64,000 nucleotides of DNA, taken from Leptospira adleri (GTDB lineage: Bacteria; Spirochaetota; Leptospiria; Leptospirales; Leptospiraceae). This document shows positions 1 through 7,492 of this stretch, piece by piece. The notes beneath the pieces were generated by a model. That model ran no database searches. It was given only the letters and a program-made list of their open reading frames with translations, and was not told where the DNA came from. Every line of letters begins with the position of its first letter. Position 1 is the first letter of the stretch. Made by a program: the position numbers and the translations under genes. The stretch lies in assembly GCF_002811985.1 (NCBI RefSeq), contig NZ_NPDU01000010.1:1-64000 (forward strand), given 5' to 3'.

Positions 1-621
1 TTGGCATTGACGAGTTCGATTGTTTTTTCGATCGGTATCACAGCTGTTGTTACAGCAGTTGGAGCCGCAGCCGCCGTTGTCGCCTTCGCACCTTATACCG
101 CGATCTCGATGGCAGTGTTTGCGGTTACTGCTGCGGTTACATTGGGGATGGTATTGTTTGTGACTGCGGGGGCGGTTGCGGTATTTGCATTGGGAAGCGT
201 AGTGAATTGGAATACACCTCAGACATATTTAGCGGGTGGTTATTCGAAGTCGAGCTGGAACAATATCCATTGGGATGAGAAAGCTGCAAGGAAATGGGCT
301 TGTTACATGAGTGCGGGACAGTTGGCAATTATGATTGCAGCAGGTGCGGTTTATGGCGTCCCGGGGCTTGGAGTTCCAGGTTACGTTTATGGACCTGGTG
401 GAACTGCGACGGATAGTCTTTCAGCCTTTGAAATTGCAAAAGGGCTTCCTATCGAAAGGATAGTATTTTTTGGTTCGATTGCTCTTACATTAAAAAGCGC
501 CATACAAGGAGATTGGGAAAATGTTGGTTACGGCATTGTTGGGTTCGCTACCGATTCCCCTATTGGTTTAGCTGTTAACTATGTGAAGGGCACAGTAAGA
601 ACTTGTGAAGGTGATTTATAA
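1..621 (+). CDS. 3' part of a large hydrophobic protein gene (partial)
   Basis: The frame is open from the first base, and its first codon TTG need not be the start, so this is probably the C-terminal end of a longer protein. The visible 206 residues begin with about 65 residues of Ala/Val/Gly-rich hydrophobic sequence that could form two membrane segments. A soluble stretch with Trp-Asn-Asn and Trp-Asp-Glu-Lys follows, then a second hydrophobic, glycine-rich part. The look recalls the C-terminal ends of large Leptospira proteins of the TIGR04388 type, which are variable at that end, but I cannot confirm the family. A lipoprotein gene follows 4 bases after the stop, which suggests co-transcription. 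Confidence 0.55.
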   Translation: MALTSSIVFSIGITAVVTAVGAAAAVVAFAPYTAISMAVFAVTAAVTLGMVLFVTAGAVAVFALGSVVNWNTPQTYLAGGYSKSSWNNIHWDEKAARKWACYMSAGQLAIMIAAGAVYGVPGLGVPGYVYGPGGTATDSLSAFEIAKGLPIERIVFFGSIALTLKSAIQGDWENVGYGIVGFATDSPIGLAVNYVKGTVRTCEGDL

Positions 622-625
622 TTTT

Positions 626-1288
626 ATGAAACTAAAAATGGCTGTAATAGGCTTTATTAGCCTTCTATTACTGGGTAATTGTTACATGCGAGGTACTATC
701 CGATTTTCATCTTCAGTACCGGACTTTAATAGCACATATGTAAAGTTTAAAATGCCGATTTTAAACAATTATAAGATAAAAAATGAATTCAGTAGTAAAG
801 ATTCTTACGTATTTTTTGCAGAGACTAAGAAGATAGGGATATTAAATAATATACAATTCACTGCATTTGATACTGGGTATATGAACCCTAGCGAAAGTTA
901 TTATTATCACAAGCAAGATGGGTTATATAGGAATATATTTTTGCAAATCGGCGGAAATATGAGAACGCGATTTTTGCAAGACTGTGAATATCGAATGCCT
1001 GCGCCTGTAGGCCGTAATAAGTATTTTTTCGAAGTTGGTTTTCAAGCATATCTTAGATCCGGCAGTTTAGAGTCCGAATTTGATCTTCCACCGAATCATT
1101 CGATTCGTTTAAACTTTATTCCCAAAGATATCGAAGTTCAAAGAATACATTTTGCAGATCAGGCTTTTAAAGATCCCAAGGATCGAGTCCCCATGCTTGT
1201 AAAAGAAAGGATTTTCGAAATCGTCGCAACCGTTGAACCGAACCCAGACCCGGACGAAGACAAGATTTGCGAGATCCCGAAGGATTAG
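626..1288 (+). CDS. hypothetical lipoprotein
   Basis: Product of 220 residues with a short basic N-terminus, a hydrophobic stretch and a spirochaetal lipobox LLGNC at about residues 15-19, so it is probably exported and lipidated. The ATG at 626 is preferred over the in-frame start at 605: it gives the clean signal peptide and has GAAGGTGA about 12 bases upstream. The mature part is rich in aromatic and charged residues and ends in Pro/Asp/Glu-rich sequence. No known domain is recognised. Base composition is AT-rich compared with the rest of the window. It directly follows the hydrophobic gene and may be its partner. Confidence 0.75.
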   Translation: MKLKMAVIGFISLLLLGNCYMRGTIRFSSSVPDFNSTYVKFKMPILNNYKIKNEFSSKDSYVFFAETKKIGILNNIQFTAFDTGYMNPSESYYYHKQDGLYRNIFLQIGGNMRTRFLQDCEYRMPAPVGRNKYFFEVGFQAYLRSGSLESEFDLPPNHSIRLNFIPKDIEVQRIHFADQAFKDPKDRVPMLVKERIFEIVATVEPNPDPDEDKICEIPKD

Positions 1289-1316
1289 AATCTACCCCCG
1301 CGAGCGATGGAAGCGT

Positions 1317-1378
1317 GGTCAAGTTATTGCGAATAGTGTAAAAAATATATTTCCAAAGTAAAATGTAATAACTTGACC
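1317..1378. repeat. 12-bp perfect inverted repeat with AT-rich loop
   Basis: GGTCAAGTTATT at 1317-1328 is the exact reverse complement of AATAACTTGACC at 1367-1378, with a 38-base AT-rich loop. There is no T-tract, so it does not look like a simple terminator. It lies just before a GC-rich noncoding block. Confidence 0.6.
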
Positions 1379-1506
1379 GGAGCTGAGAGCGCGACCCGTA
1401 GGGACGCGGCCGGACGGGCAACCTTCAGCTACGGCGATGCGGCACACGCGAACGCAGTGATGTTTGGGCTTCGTTGAAATTGTGAAGCCTTATGCGTTAG
1501 GCGGGA
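1379..1506 (+). other. GC-rich noncoding block ending in an attC-like core
   Basis: This 128-base block between two AT-rich genes is clearly more GC-rich than both. It holds a small hairpin (GGCTTC at 1469-1474 pairing with GAAGCC at 1486-1491) and ends in GCGTTAGGCGG. GTTAGGC at 1496-1502 fits the integron attC R' core pattern GTTRRRY. A matching R'' core (GCCTAAC type) was not found, so the attC reading is weak. Confidence 0.3.
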
Positions 1507-1539
1507 TTGAATTTTGATTCGGATTTTATAGGGGGATAT

Positions 1540-2121
1540 ATGATAAAAACGATATCTGGGTATTTTAGAAGGATTGTATACAAGCTCTTCGATTTTAGTG
1601 ATTTTACCAAAGAGAAAAACAGACAAGTAAGTTTTATCATAGATGATTCTTTTATAGACAATGTTGAAAACGGTAGTTTTGAAATCATAGAGCCTCTCTG
1701 GTGGGCGATTAACGTTTACGAGGGAGAGGAAGAATATATTGAAGATCTAAAAGGATTTTCAAATGAACAAAAATTCCTATTTGCCATTCACCGATATTCA
1801 GCCGAAGTAAATAATGGAGGGCATGATCAATTTTTCTTTAACTCTTCAGGAATTGTTGCGGAGGATGCGCTTGAAGGATTTAGAAAGATAGGTTTAGATG
1901 AAAATTATAATATTCTAAAAGAATCGATGGATAGGCTCGGCGGAAAACCGTTTAAAGATAGGGATAAAAGAACGATTCAATTGGAAGAATCAAAAGCTCT
2001 TTTCGATGATCTTGATGATTTGTTTTATAAGACGGATCTTGAAGAAAAATTGAGGGACTTTATCATAATGAATAGGAATCAATTCTATTTTATAGGAACC
2101 TTCGATGCCCCATCGTATTAG
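1540..2121 (+). CDS. DMP19 / DUF4375 family protein
   Basis: Product of 193 residues. Its middle has the hallmark of DMP19-like proteins: an AIHRYSAEVNNGGHDQFFFN block at about residues 86-105, followed by SSG and a segment predicted helical. DMP19 was first described as a DNA mimic, but most relatives have no known function, and many sit in variable gene cassettes or beside toxin genes. The ATG at 1540 is chosen because AGGGGG stands about 4 bases upstream; the in-frame TTG at 1507 lacks this. The gene stands alone, with hairpins downstream, after a GC-rich block that may mark it as an inserted cassette. Confidence 0.75.
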   Translation: MIKTISGYFRRIVYKLFDFSDFTKEKNRQVSFIIDDSFIDNVENGSFEIIEPLWWAINVYEGEEEYIEDLKGFSNEQKFLFAIHRYSAEVNNGGHDQFFFNSSGIVAEDALEGFRKIGLDENYNILKESMDRLGGKPFKDRDKRTIQLEESKALFDDLDDLFYKTDLEEKLRDFIIMNRNQFYFIGTFDAPSY

Positions 2122-2583
2122 AACTCTTCTGTCTGACGGCCGATTTCAGTTGATTTTAGCTGTAACGTGGAAGGAGCTTCATCTGAGATATGTCTTGGAT
2201 TCGAATGAGACTAACGGATTATTCAGTTATCTCGCTGATTGACATTTCTCTGAAAAAAAGATATCTATTTTTGTAAAGTAGTTCCTGCCTCCTTTTTTAA
2301 GTTTGATCTCCTGAAAGAATACTAGAAACGAGTCCTTTCGGGCACGGTTCTCCCGTTGCCCATTTTTTGTCTTTGTGTCTCGCAACGTGGATTTTAAGTC
2401 AAAGTGGGTTTTTCAATAAGCACGAAGGATTTGGTCGCGTGCTTCTTTTGGATCCATTGAGGAGCCGCGCTTGACTCAAAAAACCGACCCTTCCTAAGAA
2501 ATAAGTCACATTTTCCTCCAGGTCTTTGGCAGAAACTAAGGTCGAGAAATTGAAGGTTCCCGTTTCGGATTCTTAAATTTTTC
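2122..2583. other. noncoding stretch with two terminator-like hairpins
   Basis: No plausible gene is seen in this 462-base gap. Besides the hairpin at 2340-2368, AAGCACG near 2420 can pair with CGTGCTT near 2437, followed by a short T-rich run. Nothing else stands out. Confidence 0.5.
2340..2368 (+). terminator. probable intrinsic terminator
   Basis: GGGCACGG at 2340-2347 pairs with CCGTTGCCC at 2353-2361, with one bulged base, and is followed by six T residues at 2363-2368. It could end transcription from the DMP19-type gene about 220 bases upstream. Confidence 0.55.
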
Positions 2584-2611
2584 TTGACATGCAGGTATAT
2601 GACTGCATAAT
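2584..2611 (+). promoter_or_regulatory. promoter and palindromic operator of the ArsR operon
   Basis: TTGACA at 2584-2589 and CATAAT at 2606-2611 form a good -35/-10 pair with 16-base spacing. A perfect inverted repeat ATGCAG-N8-CTGCAT (2589-2608) fills the spacer, where a bound repressor would block RNA polymerase. The -10 ends only 9 bases before the ArsR ATG, so the transcript should be almost leaderless. Confidence 0.65.
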
Positions 2612-2620
2612 GATTTTTGC

Positions 2621-2965
2621 ATGCGCAAGGAGTTGCCGGGGGCCGACAAAGTTTTCAAAGCGTTGGCTGATCCGAACCGTAGAAAAGTATTGGATCTTCT
2701 TTACGCAGAAAATGGACAAACGCTTTCTGCCCTCTGCGAACACTTGGATATGCAGCGGCAATCTGCGACACAGCACATTGAAATTCTGATCGACGCGCTT
2801 CTTGTAACGGTCGTTTGGAAGGGCCGAGAAAAACTTCACTTTATCAATCCCGTTCCGATCTACGAGGTTTACGAGCGCTGGGTAAGAAAATTTGAGCAGA
2901 ATCGGCTTAGACTTTTGCATGATCTGAAAACACAACTCGAAGGAGAGAACCATGAAAAAACCTAA
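2621..2965 (+). CDS. ArsR-family winged-helix repressor
   Basis: Product of 114 residues. Residues about 9-60 (VFKALADPNRRKVLDLL and the following SALCEHLDMQRQSATQHIEIL) are a typical ArsR winged helix-turn-helix of the subtype paired with SRPBCC proteins. No CxC metal site is visible in the recognition-helix region, so it is probably not an arsenic sensor. No ribosome-binding site precedes ATG 2621; the promoter sits immediately upstream, which suggests a leaderless message. The 3' end overlaps the SRPBCC gene by 14 bases, so the two are translationally coupled. It likely represses its own operon through the ATGCAG-N8-CTGCAT palindrome. Confidence 0.85.
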   Translation: MRKELPGADKVFKALADPNRRKVLDLLYAENGQTLSALCEHLDMQRQSATQHIEILIDALLVTVVWKGREKLHFINPVPIYEVYERWVRKFEQNRLRLLHDLKTQLEGENHEKT

Positions 2966-3419
2966 TTTCGTCTACGTTACTTACATCGCGAGCACGCCCG
3001 AGAAAGTATGGCGCGCATTGATCGACGCTGAAGTGACGAACCAATATTGGGTCGACCCTCTTTCCGAAAAACCGGCGCACATAAACGTTTCGGATTGGAA
3101 AGTCGGCTCGGAATGGAGACACGAACGCGTTGACGACGTAAAAACGGTCGATATTGCAGGTAAGGTTTTGGAAAGTCTCCCTCCTCGACGTTTGGTTCTT
3201 TCGTGGGCGAGGCCGAACGAATTGCAGGAAGAATCAAAACACTCGCGAGCCACGTTCGATATCGAACCTTATGGCGAAGGCTTGGTTCGTTTGACCGTAA
3301 CTCACGAGGATCTGGACGATCAGATGCATTTGGGAATATCCAAAGGTTGGCCGATGGTTCTTTCAAATCTCAAAACATTTCTGGAATCAGGTCGCGCATT
3401 CCCGCAGCAAATCGCGTAA
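2952..3419 (+). CDS. SRPBCC / AHSA1-type protein
   Basis: Product of 155 residues of the START-like SRPBCC fold (activator of Hsp90 ATPase homologue 1-like group). Typical marks are the N-terminal YIASTPEKVWRALID stretch, a central GKVLESLPPRRLVLSW strand pair, and the C-terminal helix ending GWPMVLSNLKTFLE. These proteins form a hydrophobic cavity for small ligands; the ligand here is unknown. AGGAGAG stands just upstream of the ATG. Pairing with an upstream, overlapping ArsR gene is a very common arrangement. Cytoplasmic. Confidence 0.85.
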   Translation: MKKPNFVYVTYIASTPEKVWRALIDAEVTNQYWVDPLSEKPAHINVSDWKVGSEWRHERVDDVKTVDIAGKVLESLPPRRLVLSWARPNELQEESKHSRATFDIEPYGEGLVRLTVTHEDLDDQMHLGISKGWPMVLSNLKTFLESGRAFPQQIA

Positions 3420-3478
3420 TAAAAAATATTCATAATTAAGAATATACTATTTTAATAAAATATTAATGGAGAAAAAAT

Positions 3479-3895
3479 ATGAAACTTCCCTACTCGGGTG
3501 GATGCGCTTGCGGCGAAATTCGCTACAACATTTCCGATGAACCTATCTTTATGAACGATTGTCAGTGTAGGGATTGTCAAAGAATGAGCGGTACCGGTCA
3601 TGGATCTTATCTTACGTTCCCTTCTCGGAACAACGTAAAGCTGAACGGTGAAGCGGCTTACTTCGATATGGTCGGCGACAGCGGCAATACCAAGGCCGGT
3701 CACTTTTGTCCCAAATGCGGATCGCCGGTATATTTGACCTTCGCCGCAATGCCCGAGCTGTTTACCGTGCACGCGGCAAGTTTGGACGAACCAAGCCGGT
3801 ACAAACCGCAGGTTGTGACATACGTTATGCGCGGTTATGACTGGGATCATCTTGATCCGTCGCTCCCGAAATTCGACAAGATGCCTCCTGCATAA
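3479..3895 (+). CDS. GFA / CENP-V domain protein
   Basis: Product of 138 residues with the zinc-binding cysteine pattern of the GFA family (glutathione-dependent formaldehyde-activating enzyme-like): GGCACGEIRY near residues 6-15, CQCRDCQRMSG near 28-38, and FCPKCGSP near 74-81. GFA proteins bind two zinc ions, and some bind S-hydroxymethyl glutathione, but most members are not proven formaldehyde enzymes. GGAGAAAA precedes the ATG. It lies 59 bases after the SRPBCC gene in the same direction and may share its ArsR-controlled transcript, although the AT-rich gap could hold its own promoter. A second GFA gene occurs at 34159-34587. Confidence 0.85.
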   Translation: MKLPYSGGCACGEIRYNISDEPIFMNDCQCRDCQRMSGTGHGSYLTFPSRNNVKLNGEAAYFDMVGDSGNTKAGHFCPKCGSPVYLTFAAMPELFTVHAASLDEPSRYKPQVVTYVMRGYDWDHLDPSLPKFDKMPPA

Positions 3896-4157
3896 GGGAT
3901 TCTTAAAGTAAGAATGGTATGAAGATCGTTTTCTCCGAAATCCTTTGGCCTTGGAAAACGAGGATTTCGAAGCCGCGAACACGACAAAGCTTCTTAAGCT
4001 CCATCGTTTTTTATAAGAATCGGCTTTGTTTCCAAAAGATTACGATATTCTTTTTTCTGTTTTGCGGAAATATTCAATATACTTTAAATTCGCTTTTCAT
4101 TTCGTTCATTTGAGAGTATAACTTTGAAGGAAACTTATAAAAGGGAAAAGAATTAGA

Positions 4158-4550
4158 ATGAAACAAAAGAAAGCGGACTCAAATTCTATAGAAGAAAAGC
4201 CTAAGATATTCAACACTCCCTTTGCCAAAGTTTATCCCCTTTATATTCAAAAGGCGGAGAAGAAAGGAAGGACTAAGGAGGAAGTCGACGCCATTATCTA
4301 CTGGTTAACCGGCTATGATAAAAACGGTTTTTTGAAACGGCTAAAAGACGGAGTGAATTTCGAGGAATTTTTCGACCAAGCCCCTCAAATCAACAAAAAC
4401 GTATCTCTCATCAAAGGAGTTATCTGCGGATACCGCGTGGAAGAAATCGAAGACGATCTGATGCGGAATATTCGATATCTCGACAAGCTGATCGACGAAT
4501 TGGCAAAAGGGAAATCGATGGAAAAAATTTTGAGGGGATCGAATCCTTAG
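4158..4550 (+). CDS. DUF2200 family protein
   Basis: Product of 130 residues. From about residue 17 it shows the DUF2200 pattern: [20 protein letters not shown], then [17 protein letters not shown], then an acidic helix and an ending with [25 protein letters not shown]. The function of this small soluble family is unknown; members often occur singly. The ATG follows GGGAAAAG. It is not obviously co-transcribed with the upstream GFA gene (262-base gap). Confidence 0.8.
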   Translation: MKQKKADSNSIEEKPKIFNTPFAKVYPLYIQKAEKKGRTKEEVDAIIYWLTGYDKNGFLKRLKDGVNFEEFFDQAPQINKNVSLIKGVICGYRVEEIEDDLMRNIRYLDKLIDELAKGKSMEKILRGSNP

Positions 4551-4883
4551 AACGATCGATTCTTCCCGGATGCGCGCGAGTGCGACTGACGTTAATTTTG
4601 CCCGGCCCGCTAATTTGATTAGAATCTTAAAGAGCGTTTCGAGATCCGTCATTCCTTTGATCAAGATTCTTAGTTAGCGTAATTCTTTTTGCGTATTATT
4701 GCGGATGGATCGTAGACCTTAAAATTTCAGATTCCAGTTTTTTCTAAAAGGGGAGGTGCGTATCGTATTTCCTGAACGGTTCTGTTTTCTTCGAAGGATG
4801 GGTGGTTGAGAATGGGTTTTATTTTGAAAACGATCGTATCTCTCTAAATGGCAGAGTAATTAAGAATTCTTTAATGTTTCACG
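4551..4883. other. noncoding gap with a possible TetR-gene remnant
   Basis: No convincing gene. At 4621-4644 a 24-base segment matches the 3' end of the TetR gene at 6832-6855 with only two differences; on the minus strand both encode LETLFKIL. This may be debris of a duplicated regulator gene, or chance. Confidence 0.3.
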
Positions 4884-4915
4884 AAATATTCCATCCTCAG
4901 TCGGATGGAATATTT
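4884..4915 (-). terminator. strong hairpin downstream of the Big_5 lipoprotein gene
   Basis: AAATATTCCATCC at 4884-4896 and GGATGGAATATTT at 4903-4915 form a perfect 13-bp stem with a 6-base loop, 15 bases beyond the stop codon of the minus-strand gene at 4930. Confidence 0.65.
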
Positions 4916-4929
4916 CTGATCGAAAGAAA

Positions 4930-6597
4930 TCAAGGAGCAGTTGTAAATCCGGTGGTTTGCGTAAAGTCCCCTCCGAGAACGTTATCCGTAACATCTCGTA
5001 TTGCTCCTTTAACCCTGACTTTGTAAGTGGTATTGGGCAATAGGCTTCCTCCGCCGGAATTGACGCGTATCCTATTGTTTCCGGTGAAGACCGTAAGAGC
5101 GTTCAAACGAACGCAGTTTGCGAAGTTATCCGGAGAAATCTGAATATTCCCCGTGCAGGCTCCGTTTGAAATATTCCGGGTAAAATCGTTGAAATTCATT
5201 TCTTCGGAAAAAATAATTTCGACGTTATAAGCCGTGAAAGGCTGATTTACGCTTCCATCATTCGGAGTAATCGCAAGAATCGTAGGCTGTGTGTTGTCAG
5301 AATCGTTGCCCGTTGTAAACCCCGTAGCCTGAGTTCCTCCTGCAAATGCGTTTCCGGACAAGTCTTGAATTCCGTTTGTAAGTCTTATCTTATATACCGT
5401 TTGAGCGGCTAAAGGATCTATTAGGAAAAAGGAATGGTTCAACCCGAGATTGGTTCCCTCGTAACGGAAAACAGTATTCAATCTTACGCATGTATTGAAG
5501 TTATCGGCGGAAATTTGAACCGTTCCCGAACAAGTATTGTTGGAAGAATTCAAAACGAACGAAGTCGGATTCATTTTTTCAGTAAATCCCAAGGTGAAGA
5601 TTCGGTTTCTCGCGATTGCGACTTGGTTGTCCGTCGGAAAAATTTGCGCCAGTTGAGGAGTTGTGGAGTCGTTGTTCTGCGTAATGAAACTAAAAATTTC
5701 CTGACTCGCCGGGTTCCCGGCTGTGTCTTTAGCGCCTGCGGTGATTTTTATCCGGTACTCGGTAAAGTCGTTTAATGTCGCAGCGGGTTTGATCGCTACG
5801 GAGCGCATCTGATTGAAAAACTGCGGCTGAGCCGCGATTCTTTTGCAACTCACAAAATTGTTATCCGAAATCTGAACGCTACCGGAACAAGTCGTATTCA
5901 AAGTGTTGACGCTGACTGAGGTCGCGTCCATCGCTTCAGTGAATGTAAGGGCGATCGATGCATTGGTGGCAACCAATAAGTCTCCGTCCATCGGAAGAGT
6001 ATATTGAATTCCGGGCGCGGTTATATCCGCGCTCGCGGAAGTGCTGAAGGAAGTGATCACGTTAGCCGAAAGCGCCCTTCCACTTTCGTCGATGATCGAA
6101 TCCGATACCCTGATTCTATATTGAGTCGAGGTCGCCAGGTTGGCCGCCGGATCCAATCGGAAAGAGTTGCTGTTTGTTCCGGAGGGCGAAGTCGGAGCGG
6201 AGTTCATTCGAACGCAGGTTACGAAGTTATCGGAAGAAAGGCTTACGGAGCCGGAACAGTTCGTATCCGCGGTGTTGGTCGTAACGGAATTGATGTCGAT
6301 CACTTTAGAGAAAACCACCGTCAACTTCGCGTTAATCGGAATATTTACAGCGTTGTGAAGCGGTGTGGTTTGGGAAAGAGCGGGAACCGAGGGGGAAGAA
6401 GACGGAGGAAGAATTCCGATATCGGAAGGAGTAGACTGCGGATTCAGCGTTCCCGGCGTACTGAGCAAAGGGACGAGTGCGGTTTCTACCCCGCCTTCCT
6501 TCTTATCATCGCAGGAAAGAACTGAAATTGCCAAAAAAAGCATCCAAGCGAGGTTCCACAGTGTTAGAACCGAGTTTCGATTTTTTATATTTTTCAT
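4930..6597 (-). CDS. Big_5 (SbsA Ig-like) repeat lipoprotein
   Basis: Product of 555 residues, exported and probably lipidated: a basic N-terminus, hydrophobic stretch and lipobox LSVLSC around residues 24-29. A Pro/Ser-rich linker follows, then four bacterial Ig-like Big_5 domains of about 110 residues, each with a strand like NAKLTVVFSK or ASIALTFTEAMD, a TNTxCSG core, and an ending such as TQYRIRVSDSIID. Start 6597 is preferred over 6645 because it gives the signal peptide and has GGAGATATC upstream. Leptospiral Ig-like lipoproteins are usually surface proteins, some adhesive; a role here is not shown. It stands alone with its own terminator. Confidence 0.85.
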   Translation of the reverse strand: MKNIKNRNSVLTLWNLAWMLFLAISVLSCDDKKEGGVETALVPLLSTPGTLNPQSTPSDIGILPPSSSPSVPALSQTTPLHNAVNIPINAKLTVVFSKVIDINSVTTNTADTNCSGSVSLSSDNFVTCVRMNSAPTSPSGTNSNSFRLDPAANLATSTQYRIRVSDSIIDESGRALSANVITSFSTSASADITAPGIQYTLPMDGDLLVATNASIALTFTEAMDATSVSVNTLNTTCSGSVQISDNNFVSCKRIAAQPQFFNQMRSVAIKPAATLNDFTEYRIKITAGAKDTAGNPASQEIFSFITQNNDSTTPQLAQIFPTDNQVAIARNRIFTLGFTEKMNPTSFVLNSSNNTCSGTVQISADNFNTCVRLNTVFRYEGTNLGLNHSFFLIDPLAAQTVYKIRLTNGIQDLSGNAFAGGTQATGFTTGNDSDNTQPTILAITPNDGSVNQPFTAYNVEIIFSEEMNFNDFTRNISNGACTGNIQISPDNFANCVRLNALTVFTGNNRIRVNSGGGSLLPNTTYKVRVKGAIRDVTDNVLGGDFTQTTGFTTAP

Positions 6598-6809
6598 TCC
6601 GATATCTCCGTTTGCTTTCATCTCAAATGATCGATTTTTTTCCATGAGCCAACGCTCATATTATTATAACCTTTGAATAGATTTTATTACGAAGACGGGC
6701 CCCTTTTCCATTCCTCAAAATACGTCGTTTATTCCCGTTCCGCGGAATGAAAACTTCGGAAATTGGAAACGAATTTGAACAAGTGCGTGCGACGTTTATG
6801 GATTTCTTT

Positions 6810-7370
6810 TTATTCGGACCAGCCGTTTTTCAGAATCTTAAAAAGTGTTTCGAGAGTCGCTCTCGGATGCGGGGAATCGCTTGCTCTGTAAAACGCGTCC
6901 GAAATGAAATGAGCTATAGACGCCGCCTCGGTTTCGCCTAACTTTGTTTTAGCTTCTTTCTTTAGAACCTTTGCGAGCGAGTTTTCGTATCTCATCATGA
7001 TTTGTCTTTCGCAAAGGGAAAGTTCCGGCGTCGATTTGATCAGTTTTCTAAAACCTCCGACGAGTTCCCGATTCGCCGGATTGAAAGCCGGATTTTTTAA
7101 TCCGAAATCAAGGAGAGCGTCCAGTATGGAGGTTCCTTTCTTTCGGGATACGACTGCGTCGATAAGCCTTTCTTCTCTTTCTACATCCTCGTCGAAAACC
7201 AGGGACTCCTTATTTGCAAAATAATTGAACAGGGTCGGAACGGAAACGTTTGCGAGTTTGGCAATTTCGGCCGTAGTCACTTCGTGATATCCCCGTTCGA
7301 TGAAGAGTTTAGTCGCCATGTCGGAGATGGCCTTGCGGGTCTGTTTCTTTTTTAACTCCCTTAATCCCAT
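6810..7370 (-). CDS. TetR-family repressor
   Basis: Product of 186 residues. Residues about 8-54 are a TetR helix-turn-helix (KAISDMATKLFIERGYHEVT, then TAEIAKLANVSVPTLFNYFANKE). The C-terminal helices, which bind ligand and dimerise, are of the general TetR_C type and give no ligand. GAGCTTTTTT lies upstream of the ATG. The gene diverges from two FAD monooxygenase genes, and the only intergenic region holds a very long palindrome, so it most likely represses both directions and is released by a small aromatic or antibiotic-like compound. The ligand is inference. Confidence 0.88.
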   Translation of the reverse strand: MGLRELKKKQTRKAISDMATKLFIERGYHEVTTAEIAKLANVSVPTLFNYFANKESLVFDEDVEREERLIDAVVSRKKGTSILDALLDFGLKNPAFNPANRELVGGFRKLIKSTPELSLCERQIMMRYENSLAKVLKKEAKTKLGETEAASIAHFISDAFYRASDSPHPRATLETLFKILKNGWSE

Positions 7371-7411
7371 ACAAAAAAGCTCCTTTTTACGAATCGAAAT
7401 GAAAATATAGG

Positions 7412-7451
7412 AAAATTATATTGACTTAAATATTTTAGTCAATATAATTTT
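7412..7451. promoter_or_regulatory. TetR operator with 15-bp perfect arms
   Basis: AAAATTATATTGACT at 7412-7426 and AGTCAATATAATTTT at 7437-7451 are exact reverse complements around a 10-base AT spacer. Each arm contains TTGACT, usable as a -35 element in either direction, so one repressor dimer pair could shut both divergent promoters. Confidence 0.8.
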
Positions 7452-7492
7452 GTGAATAACCGATTATTCGGAAATATAAAAGGAGACACGTC

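Noticed and set aside
1418..1502. Confident integron attC site
   Set aside because: Only the R' core fits; no matching R'' core or paired L boxes could be found by eye, so it is reported only as attC-like.
4802..5026. 74-residue plus-strand frame before the Big_5 lipoprotein
   Set aside because: It overlaps the terminator hairpin and the antisense end of the lipoprotein gene, and has no recognisable content.
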